This document shows, piece by piece, positions 8,172 to 14,611 of a stretch of DNA of 50,683 nt. This DNA is from Candidatus Freyrarchaeum guaymasense (lineage in GTDB: Archaea > Asgardarchaeota > Jordarchaeia > Jordarchaeales > Freyrarchaeaceae), in assembly GCA_030587405.1 (NCBI GenBank), contig JAUQZD010000001.1, positions 1 through 50,683 of the forward strand. Direction: 5' to 3'. The notes below the pieces were generated by a model. That model saw only the letters and a program-made list of their open reading frames with translations, made no database searches and was not told the DNA's origin. The position numbers were made by a program, and so were the translations under genes. How positions within the stretch are numbered: the stretch's first letter is position 1; each line of letters opens with the position of its first letter.

Positions 8172-8672
8172 GAAATACGTTACACTTTGCTGCGTGAAAT
8201 CCTTAACTATCTCTATTTTCAAGTTTGGTGCATTTTCCCCTGGAGCCGGATATGTTATGAAGGGAAAGTAGTGTGTGACCCCCCTAGAACTCATCACGGT
8301 GGCTGGATGCTCGGGTCCTAGGAACTCTCTGCTTATCTCATAAACCATTCTTCTAACATCCCGCTCGTCAAGCATCCCCAAGCTGTGAAGGTATTCGTGA
8401 AGCAACATGTGGAAACAGTACGCATTAAAAAGCCTTCTCGAAGATGCCTTGCTTATCCTCTCTAGCGGAGTCTTGTTAAGAACTATAAGAGTTGATCCAA
8501 CAGGGTGAAACGCCCCTATCACGAGTTCCCCCCGCATCCCCATCTCCGCCACTCCAAGCATGACAGGCCTATGCTTCCCAAGCTTTCTCAGTATAACAGT
8601 CTCAACCACCCTAAATATCTCCGAGATTGAATCCGCCCTATCCAGCTCCTCCGCCATAAGATACAACTTCAC
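8166..8672 (-). CDS. Small HExxH zinc-metallopeptidase-like protein
   Basis: 168 residues with a clear zinc-peptidase helix LHEYLHSLGM (His92, Glu93, His96) followed by LDERDVRR. The Gly two residues after the second His and the Asp/Glu after it give HExxHxxGxxD, similar to the metzincin/archaemetzincin pattern except that the third ligand would be Asp. No signal peptide or membrane segment is evident, so it is probably cytoplasmic. The start is GTG with AAGGGTGGT just upstream. It sits alone on its strand, convergent with the GGCT-like gene. I do not know a characterised homologue; proteolytic activity is inferred only from the motif. Confidence 0.6.
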   Translation of the reverse strand: MKLYLMAEELDRADSISEIFRVVETVILRKLGKHRPVMLGVAEMGMRGELVIGAFHPVGSTLIVLNKTPLERISKASSRRLFNAYCFHMLLHEYLHSLGMLDERDVRRMVYEISREFLGPEHPATVMSSRGVTHYFPFITYPAPGENAPNLKIEIVKDFTQQSVTYFS

Positions 8673-8898
8673 ATACCACCCTTCATAATCCTACTCGAAC
8701 ACGATGGGAAAACAACTAAAATCCTTTTCCCTCCACGCAATCACCCCCAAGGAAACTCAACTCCAATCAACCCTCCCCTTCAACACACGCTAAAACACTC
8801 ATTTTTATCGCACTCCACCCGCCTCCCCCAACATAATTTTAACCACTTTTTCTGTTCCCCTTTTATCTCTTCCAGAAGGAGGGGAGGCGGTGACAAAA

Positions 8899-9072
8899 AT
8901 GGAGAAAATATTAGTAGCACTAATAACCCTCCTAGCACTACTAGCAGCATCAGTCAGCACAGGGCTAACAGCAGCATGGCCCTACGTCTTCGCCCCCTCA
9001 CCATGGTACTCAATGTGGGCTCCCATCATCGGCGGCTGGATCCTACCGGTCCCCCTCCCCTACCCCATATAA
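8899..9072 (+). CDS. Tiny secreted or membrane peptide (57 aa)
   Basis: Not recognised. The peptide has a basic start (MEKI), one hydrophobic stretch (LVALITLLALLAASVSTGLT) and then about 30 residues very rich in Trp, Pro and Tyr (WPYVFAPSPWYSMWAPIIGG onward) ending in PVPLPYPI. This looks like a signal peptide or anchor followed by a short exported tail. A very strong site (AGGAGGGGAGG, 8876-8887) precedes it, and a T-rich terminator-like tract follows at once, which argues that this is a real, well-translated gene. A GTG at 8890 in the same frame is an alternative start. Function unknown. Confidence 0.55.
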   Translation: MEKILVALITLLALLAASVSTGLTAAWPYVFAPSPWYSMWAPIIGGWILPVPLPYPI

Positions 9073-9074
9073 CT

Positions 9075-9142
9075 TCATTTTTTAATTTATTTATTTTTCA
9101 TTTTTTATTTTTTATTATTTACTTTTTTATTATTTATTACTG
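9075..9142 (+). terminator. T-rich tract after the small peptide gene
   Basis: Starting a few bases after the stop codon, about 65 nt are almost only T and A with many T runs (TTTTTTAATTTATTTATTTT and similar). T-rich ends of this kind stop archaeal RNA polymerase without a hairpin. The rest of the gap to 9527 shows no gene; a TATA-like TTTTAAATTT lies at 9404-9413 ahead of the lipoate ligase. Confidence 0.6.
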
Positions 9143-9403
9143 GCTTTTAGCGAAAGTTTAGCGAAAGGGCTCCCCATGCCCATGCTGCTTTAAAGAAGTC
9201 TTATCTTCCTATCTACTTTTTGGGATCCGTTATCTTCCCTTTCTGTTCGGTCCTTTTTCGGTTTGCCCTTGAGTATTCACATTCCCATAGGGTTACGTGA
9301 TGTTCCATGAGGGAAAGCAGGGGGATCAGTACTCAGTACTCTTCTACGTTACACCTTAAGAGAAGGTGGTCTCAAACAGTCAAAGGGAAATTCCCATATT
9401 AAC

Positions 9404-9413
9404 TTTTAAATTT
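9404..9413 (+). promoter_or_regulatory. TATA-like box upstream of the lipoate ligase
   Basis: TTTTAAATTT would place a transcription start near 9435-9440. That leaves about 90 nt of leader before the preferred TTG start at 9528, or about 12 nt before the alternative TTG at 9450. Confidence 0.35.
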
Positions 9414-9527
9414 GCATCTTCCTCCCTTCCTCCATTTTTCTGTTAGTTTTTGAAAGGGAAGCCGCTTCTAAAGGACTGGAAACAATTTAAAGAAGGTTTT
9501 CTTTTTTGGATGTTGGAGGGGTCACAG

Positions 9528-10292
9528 TTGGAGGTTTGGCGCTACATCGATTTTGACCTGATTGATCCACCTACCAGCGGGGCGGTGGCTGAAGCCATTC
9601 TTCTTGCCCGTGCAGAGGGGAAGTGCCCAAACACGGTGTTCCTCTACAGGAGAAAGCCCCCTGCGGTTTCCATAGGTTACTTTCAATCCGTAGAGAAGAC
9701 GGTTGACCTTGCCGCGTGCCGGAGGTTGGGAGTGGAGATTAGCAGGAGGATAACTGGCGGCGGAGCAATATATTCCGATCATAATGGCATAATATACTCT
9801 GTTGTGGTCGGTGAGGATCACCCTCGAATTCCCAAGGACATAGCCGAATCATACGAGGTGCTATGTGGCGGGGTGATTGAAGCCCTCCGAATACTCGGCA
9901 TAGACGCCGTTTTCCAGCCAGTTAACGACATACTTGTAGGCGGAAAGAAGATTAGCGGTAGCTCTCAGACCAGAAGGAAGGGAGTAGTCCTCCACCATGG
10001 AACCCTGCTAATTAAGGCGGACATAGAAACCATGAAGCAGGTACTGCTGATCCCAAAAGAAAAAATGAGTGATAAGCAAGCGAGGAATATAAGTGAAAGA
10101 GTAACAAGTCTCGAAAAAATACTAGGCGAGCCGCCCAGCATTGAACTGGTAAAGGACGCCATAAAAATGGGCTTTGAAAAAGCTCTAGGTATAAAGTTGA
10201 AAGAAGGGAAACTTACCGATTACGAGGAACGCCTCGTAAAGGAGCTTGTGGATGATAAATATTCCCGTGACAAATGGAACCTCCGCAGGTGA
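9528..10292 (+). CDS. lplA: Lipoate-protein ligase A family protein
   Basis: Lipoate or octanoate ligase of the BPL/LplA fold, which attaches lipoate (or a precursor) to E2 or H-protein lysines. Visible motifs are SIGYFQS, the Gly-rich substrate loop ISRRITGGGAIYSDHNGI, NDILVGGKKISGSSQTRR with the catalytic Lys near residue 141, and VLHHGTLLI. A small C-terminal part ending YSRDKWNLRR resembles the accessory domain of archaeal ligases. A longer frame starts with TTG at 9450, but TTG 9528 has GGAGGGG 6 nt upstream and gives the usual family N-terminus (EVWRYIDFD). It lies next to two radical SAM proteins of LipS1/LipS2 type, so it may be the ligase of a lipoate assembly pathway rather than only salvage. 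Confidence 0.85.
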   Translation: MEVWRYIDFDLIDPPTSGAVAEAILLARAEGKCPNTVFLYRRKPPAVSIGYFQSVEKTVDLAACRRLGVEISRRITGGGAIYSDHNGIIYSVVVGEDHPRIPKDIAESYEVLCGGVIEALRILGIDAVFQPVNDILVGGKKISGSSQTRRKGVVLHHGTLLIKADIETMKQVLLIPKEKMSDKQARNISERVTSLEKILGEPPSIELVKDAIKMGFEKALGIKLKEGKLTDYEERLVKELVDDKYSRDKWNLRR

Positions 10293-10305
10293 TTTTAGAA
10301 GTTAG

Positions 10306-10416
10306 GCGGGGGCGGCCCATCCATTTCATTCCGTGGGTGGGGGGAGGAGGGAGAGGAGGGGAATGAAGAACTAGTTGGGCCGCCCCCGCGGGTTGGAGGG
10401 AGGGGAGGAGGGAGGT
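10306..10416 (-). ncRNA. Long hairpin with G-quadruplex-capable loop (candidate RNA)
   Basis: A perfect 14-bp inverted repeat (10306-10319, GCGGGGGCGGCCCA, with 10376-10389) encloses a second perfect 8-bp stem (10325-10332 TTCATTCC with 10360-10367). The 27-nt loop on the + strand is GTGGGTGGGGGGAGGAGGG and continues G-rich, so it could form a quadruplex. Another G-rich run follows (10390-10416). It sits between two convergent genes, where no protein promoter is needed, yet a strong TATA-like box (10464-10477) reads toward it on the - strand. That makes a leftward ncRNA the simplest reading. It could instead be a bidirectional terminator. Confidence 0.4.
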
Positions 10417-10463
10417 AAGAGCAAACTACTTATTTTTCACTGTTTAGACAAAGATAAAACACC

Positions 10464-10477
10464 TATATATAAATTTT
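10464..10477 (-). promoter_or_regulatory. TATA-like box pointing at the GC-rich hairpin
   Basis: TATATATAAATTTT; on the - strand AAAATTTATATATA, a good archaeal box A. The same 12-mer TATATAAATTTT occurs at 17071-17082 beside another G-rich hairpin. A start about 25 nt to the left (near 10440) would make RNA reading through 10416-10306. Confidence 0.45.
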
Positions 10478-10582
10478 ACGTATTATGCATTATAAGAATA
10501 TATACATCCCGTTTTTTTATTACTAAATGTAATTTTTACATAGTTAAAGCGTAAAGTTGAAGAACGTAACCACAAAACTTGG

Positions 10583-11434
10583 CTAAGTAGATCCGTGATA
10601 GATCGCGTCTAGGAATTCTTCAAGGCTCGGGCTCCATTGAAGTGCAATCACCTTCCTCCTTCCAGCATGGTAGCTTAGTGTCCCGTGAATGCTTGCCCTG
10701 CAGCAGCGAACCATGTAGAAGTCGGCGTCGCTCTTTATTCTTCGAGCGAGGTGGACAGGGCACATGTCTACGAGTTTAACCTTTAACCTTGGGTTAAGCT
10801 CTTTAACGGTGGCTAAGGTTACAGGGCAGCCTAGGAGGGTGAAGCTTCCCTTAGCCCTTTCTATGTTGGCTACGTCCTCGTCAAGCGTCACTCCCCCTTT
10901 AACCTCCATGATCCTGCAAGGGAGGATCAACCTGTTTTCCCTATCGATTAACTCTAGAACGTTGACCACACTGCAGGAGAATCTTGTGTCTCTTCTCAGC
11001 AGCCCCTCACGACGGCTTACTTCAACGTAATCTATGAGTTTGGGGGATGGCGGCTCAACCTCAACTATGTGTACGTGTGTGTCTGGCGGCTCGAACAATG
11101 CTAAGCCGACGTGCCCGTATTTCGCCTTGTAAACAACACTTCTAATAGCGCCATCGACTTTTCCGGAGATGGAAGCTAAGACGTCCCTCTTAGACGTGGG
11201 GTCAACGTTCACTTCCACAAAAACTGTTTCATCCTCATTGCTCAGCATCCGAGCCCCGGTAACCTCTCTTAAAAGTGCTCCCTTCCCTGTTTCAACTTGG
11301 AAAACCCTCCACCCGTCACTTCCTCCCGCCACAACGTACTCTGTTACGTGGAACACCCTCCTTCCAATAAGGTCTCCCTCATCCACCACCCCCTTAATTA
11401 GGTTCACTTTCTGCGGGTGTACCACTCTGGGCAT
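10583..11434 (-). CDS. Unknown protein co-transcribed with a lipoyl-synthase-like radical SAM gene
   Basis: Not recognised. A 283-residue soluble protein of mixed alpha/beta character without signal peptide or membrane helix. It has several Cys in its second half: RFSCSV, LPCRIME, LLGCPVTL, VDMCPVHLARR and a striking MVRCCRASIHG. Some could bind a metal or sulfur. The N-terminal half has no obvious motif. Its ATG is 9 nt after the stop of the radical SAM gene, whose TGA is inside its ribosome site (TGAGGG), so the two are almost certainly one transcript. Together with the lipoate ligase and second radical SAM protein next door, this points to a role in lipoyl formation, sulfur supply or target handling. 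That role is inferred from context only. Confidence 0.6.
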   Translation of the reverse strand: MPRVVHPQKVNLIKGVVDEGDLIGRRVFHVTEYVVAGGSDGWRVFQVETGKGALLREVTGARMLSNEDETVFVEVNVDPTSKRDVLASISGKVDGAIRSVVYKAKYGHVGLALFEPPDTHVHIVEVEPPSPKLIDYVEVSRREGLLRRDTRFSCSVVNVLELIDRENRLILPCRIMEVKGGVTLDEDVANIERAKGSFTLLGCPVTLATVKELNPRLKVKLVDMCPVHLARRIKSDADFYMVRCCRASIHGTLSYHAGRRKVIALQWSPSLEEFLDAIYHGST

Positions 11435-11443
11435 ACCGTTCCC

Positions 11444-12463
11444 TCACAGGTCCTTCTGCGGGACGATGTCGCATGCAGTGCACTTTAAACACATGGTTTT
11501 AAACTTACGCGTGTCTAATCCTTTCTCTTCAAGGACGAGCTTCTGCTTTAACGCATGTCTTAAAAGCCTCTCAGCACTAGGCCTCCTAGCTCTTCCACCG
11601 GTAGCTTCAGCCAGCTGCTCTCTCACAAAAGGGTTGACGCTTAATGGTCTGAGTGACGCCACCACCCCCCACTCTGCTAGAGCCCGTACCCCCTCATCGA
11701 CGGATTCCTCGTCCTCTCCAAGGCCTACTATTATATTTGAGCAGACATGGTTTTCGCCGAAGACACGTACCGCATACCTCAACATTTCAAGGTTAGTATT
11801 ATAGTCGATCTTTGGGCATACTCTTCTAAATGTTTCCGGATCGTAGCTTTCAACGTTTACCTTAACCTCGTCTGCTCCAGCACTGTAAAGCATGTCAACG
11901 TGCCTTCTTTTCGTCACCAAGGGTTCTACGCCTATAGGTAATCCATCACCAAAGTATTCTCTTAACGCGGCGACCACCCTCACCATGTGCTCCACGGTTT
12001 CGTCAACGGTGCCGAAGACGCCTGTTGTGAGGGCAATCCCCTCAATCTTGCTCTTCACACGTTCAACGATTCTGACAACAACTTCCTCCCTTAAAACCCT
12101 GTGAGTGACGTGGGAAGACAGGACGGGTGTAGCGCAAAACTTGCAGTTAAACCTGCAGTTAGAGTCTAAGTTAAGAAACGCCTGTCCTGGACAATGCAAA
12201 GCACTTTCAACCTCATATGCAGGGTAAACGGACTCGTCAAGTTTTACCCCAACGTTTGGGATGTAAGTACATCTTTCATCCCGCTCTGCAAGAGAAAGAC
12301 GAACTAGGCGCCCCTCAAAGCCGAGGAAAATGCAGTCAACACCAGCACTTGGACCTGCAGTAGAGTGGTCGGGGAAGTACTTAAGTCTCTTTCGATCCAC
12401 GTAAACTCTCCCATACTCTAAAAGTTTAGCTTTGACTAAGGTTGCCTTGGGTATATCCAACAT
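11444..12463 (-). CDS. Radical SAM protein, archaeal lipoyl-synthase-like (LipS1/LipS2 type)
   Basis: Radical SAM enzyme with the cluster motif C-x3-C-x2-C in LNLDSNCRFNCKFCATP, biotin-synthase-like. VNVESYDPETFRRVCPKIDY and NIIVGLGEDEESVDEGVRAL are typical of the lipoate/biotin synthase group. A C-terminal Cys set (MCLKCTACDIVP) could hold an auxiliary cluster that donates sulfur. Archaea without LipA make lipoate with two radical SAM proteins, LipS1 and LipS2. This gene, the divergent radical SAM gene next to it and the adjacent ligase fit that set. I cannot say from memory which of the two this one is. ATG at 12463 is chosen; its first base pair overlaps the other strand's ATG in a CATG. 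The 67-bp gap to the divergent start must hold both promoters. Confidence 0.75.
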   Translation of the reverse strand: MLDIPKATLVKAKLLEYGRVYVDRKRLKYFPDHSTAGPSAGVDCIFLGFEGRLVRLSLAERDERCTYIPNVGVKLDESVYPAYEVESALHCPGQAFLNLDSNCRFNCKFCATPVLSSHVTHRVLREEVVVRIVERVKSKIEGIALTTGVFGTVDETVEHMVRVVAALREYFGDGLPIGVEPLVTKRRHVDMLYSAGADEVKVNVESYDPETFRRVCPKIDYNTNLEMLRYAVRVFGENHVCSNIIVGLGEDEESVDEGVRALAEWGVVASLRPLSVNPFVREQLAEATGGRARRPSAERLLRHALKQKLVLEEKGLDTRKFKTMCLKCTACDIVPQKDL

Positions 12464-12530
12464 GGACACCTTAAAAACTTTAAACCTTTACTTCCTGATT
12501 TTCTTGAAAGCAAGAGAACCGGGGGATGGC
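12464..12530. promoter_or_regulatory. Divergent promoter region between the two radical SAM genes
   Basis: Only 67 bp separate the two start codons. TTTAAA at 12479-12484 is self-complementary and flanked by A/T on both sides, so it could serve as TATA box in both directions. Rightward, it leaves room for a short leader with GGGGGATGG before the TTG at 12531. Leftward, the spacing to ATG 12463 is short, so a slightly different box is possible. Shared control of the lipoate genes is likely. Confidence 0.4.
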
Positions 12531-13559
12531 TTGAAGAAAAACTTTACGGAAATACTTGAAAAAGCATTAGAGAAACCTATAACTTACACTGAAGCCAAGC
12601 TGCTACTCAACATAAAAAACCCTGAACCTCTGCTAGAAACAGCTAGGGCCGTCACCGACAGCATTGCCGGCCGCTGCCTGAAAGTTTACACTCCCTCCCC
12701 ACTCTTCCCACCCATATCCATCACTGGGACTAAATGCGGGCTTAACTGTGCACACTGCAACAGACATTACTTGTCCCACATGATCCCCGCTGTAACCCCT
12801 AGAAGCCTCTACGAGACATGTACTAGGCTCGACATGGAGGGCGCCGTAGGGTGCCTGATTAGTGGGGGGAGCAGCAGAGAAGGGTACGTTCCGCTCGCCC
12901 CATTCATAGACGCCATAAGAAGGGTGAAGGAGGAGACGACCCTCCTCGTCAACGTTCACACGGGTCTTATAGGGGAGGAGCTAGCCCGCCGTCTAGCATG
13001 GGCAAGGATAGATGTAGCATCACTTGACATCGTGGGGAGCCGCAAGGTGATAAGAAACATTTACGGACTTAATAAGGACGTTGAAGATTACAGGAAGGCG
13101 GCATTCAACCATGTGAAGGCAGGCATACGGCACGTGGTCCCCCACATATGCATAGGGCTCAACTATGGGAGAACTGAAGGGGAAGTCGAAGCCCTGAAGA
13201 TAGTGAAGGAGTTAAACCCTGAAGTGCTTGTTTTCATAGTTTTCACCCCTACTAAGGGGACAAGGATGGAAAACGCTCCGCCTCCGAGTCCGCTTGAAGC
13301 AGCGAAAGTAATGGCTGTTGCAAGGCTCATGCTTAGAAGCACCTCTATAGCCCTAGGATGCATGAGGCCCTCCGGCAAGGTAAGGGAGGAAATCGACCTG
13401 TTATCCCTAAACATAGTGGATAGAATTGTTCTCCCAACACGGAAGGCTCTGAGGGAGGCGGAGGAGCTAGGATTAAAGGTGAAGCGGCTAAACGCGTGCT
13501 GCGCCATCCCCACAGAATACGACCGGGTGATAGAGGAGAAGCAGCGGGGGACAGACTAA
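12531..13559 (+). CDS. Radical SAM protein, archaeal lipoyl-synthase-like (partner of 11444-12463)
   Basis: Radical SAM protein with ITGTKCGLNCAHCNRHYLSHM, i.e. C-x3-C-x2-C, followed by the GCLISGGSS glycine motif that holds SAM. VNVHTGLI, VASLDIVGS and VPHICIGLNYG strands complete the barrel. Near the end RLNACCAIP offers an extra Cys pair. This is the small biotin-synthase-homologue type that pairs with the neighbouring radical SAM protein in archaeal lipoate synthesis (LipS1/LipS2). The frame is open upstream to 12432 and contains an ATG at 12462, but TTG 12531 has GGGGGATGG upstream and yields the usual N-terminus (KKNFTEILEKAL), leaving space for a promoter. Expected product is lipoyl from octanoyl protein. 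Confidence 0.75.
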   Translation: MKKNFTEILEKALEKPITYTEAKLLLNIKNPEPLLETARAVTDSIAGRCLKVYTPSPLFPPISITGTKCGLNCAHCNRHYLSHMIPAVTPRSLYETCTRLDMEGAVGCLISGGSSREGYVPLAPFIDAIRRVKEETTLLVNVHTGLIGEELARRLAWARIDVASLDIVGSRKVIRNIYGLNKDVEDYRKAAFNHVKAGIRHVVPHICIGLNYGRTEGEVEALKIVKELNPEVLVFIVFTPTKGTRMENAPPPSPLEAAKVMAVARLMLRSTSIALGCMRPSGKVREEIDLLSLNIVDRIVLPTRKALREAEELGLKVKRLNACCAIPTEYDRVIEEKQRGTD

Positions 13560-13567
13560 AACGGTGC

Positions 13568-14344
13568 TTATCCTTCTTCGAGTAGCACCTTTTTGAGCCA
13601 GTTAAGCATACCACTCACAGCCTCCCTACTGCTCCTGACGTGGTGGCCGACTCCTTCGACAACCAAGATTTCCTTCGGTTCCCTTGCAGCCTCAAAGAGT
13701 TCGTACACGTTTTCAACAGGAAAAATCTCATCGCTTCCTCCATGGACGAGAAGTAAGGGCTTTGGGGAAACCTTGGAAATCCACCTTTTAGGGTTAAAAG
13801 CGTAGAGTTCCTCTCTCAATTTTCTAGTAAGCTCTTCCATGTCTCCTAGAGGAAGCCTGACGACGCCTGCATCTCCAGCCAACCTAACTCCTTCAAGGAT
13901 AAGAAAAGCGCTTCTCTCGGTGTCTGAAGGGCAAGAGCAGCATACAAAAGCACTCACACGATGGTCGTTGACGACATTGTAGGTTGCCACTATGGCGCCG
14001 GCGCTGAAGGCAACTACCGCGATCCTCTCACCATCAACCATGTCCACCGAGGAAAGGTAGGAGATCATGTCATCTAAATTTCGTGACCAAGAGGAAAAAG
14101 AGAACGTCCCCTCACTGCCACAGGTTCCTTGAAAGTTGAAGATTAAGCTTACGAACCCCTCCCGGGCAAACTCTTCGGCAAGCGCCGAGTACCCTTTCTC
14201 CTCAACAGGCTTAGCAATCCTCGGCAATCCGTGGCAGAAGCATACAGCCGGCGCCTTCAACCGGCCGCATGGAAGGTACATCATGCCTCCCAGCATGACA
14301 CCTCCACTCGTAAGGGAAAAACGCTTTGCTTTTATTCCATCCAA
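13568..14344 (-). CDS. Alpha/beta hydrolase (acyl-peptidase/dienelactone-hydrolase-like)
   Basis: Serine hydrolase of the alpha/beta fold. The oxyanion region is VCFCHGLPR (HG motif, 35-42). FNFQGTCGSEG is the typical FRGxGxS-like turn after strand 4. The nucleophile elbow is VVAFSAGA with Ser114, where the first Gly of GxSxG is Ala. The acid is Asp205 in HGGSDEIFP and the base His234 or His235 in GVGHHVRSS. Length 258 fits small esterases or peptidases of this group. Start TTG follows GGGGAGGTT. It faces the preceding radical SAM gene tail to tail (9 bp apart). Substrate unknown. Confidence 0.82.
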   Translation of the reverse strand: MDGIKAKRFSLTSGGVMLGGMMYLPCGRLKAPAVCFCHGLPRIAKPVEEKGYSALAEEFAREGFVSLIFNFQGTCGSEGTFSFSSWSRNLDDMISYLSSVDMVDGERIAVVAFSAGAIVATYNVVNDHRVSAFVCCSCPSDTERSAFLILEGVRLAGDAGVVRLPLGDMEELTRKLREELYAFNPKRWISKVSPKPLLLVHGGSDEIFPVENVYELFEAAREPKEILVVEGVGHHVRSSREAVSGMLNWLKKVLLEEG

Positions 14345-14611
14345 TTTTAACCTCCCCTACCACCTCAACCTCCCTTAAATAGGCAACCTTAACTTAACAA
14401 GACAAAGAAAGGGTCATTCCATCCAAAAGAGGATGATCCCCTTCCACCTGCCTTAGAAAACTGAAACCTAGGTAGGAGGTCATTAAAAAACCACCTTCAT
14501 ACATCCGTAGGTGCCAACTAAGTATAATCTTTACCGTAAAGGGCCGACTCGTTTAAACGTCTACGAAGCGGTTTGGAGGTGAACCGCTCTTTCTCTCCAG
14601 TGAAAAACTTA

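Noticed and set aside
11169..11804. 211-codon antisense frame over the unknown lipoate-cluster gene and radical SAM gene
   Set aside because: Low-complexity Ser/Thr/Pro product spanning two leftward genes; no motif.
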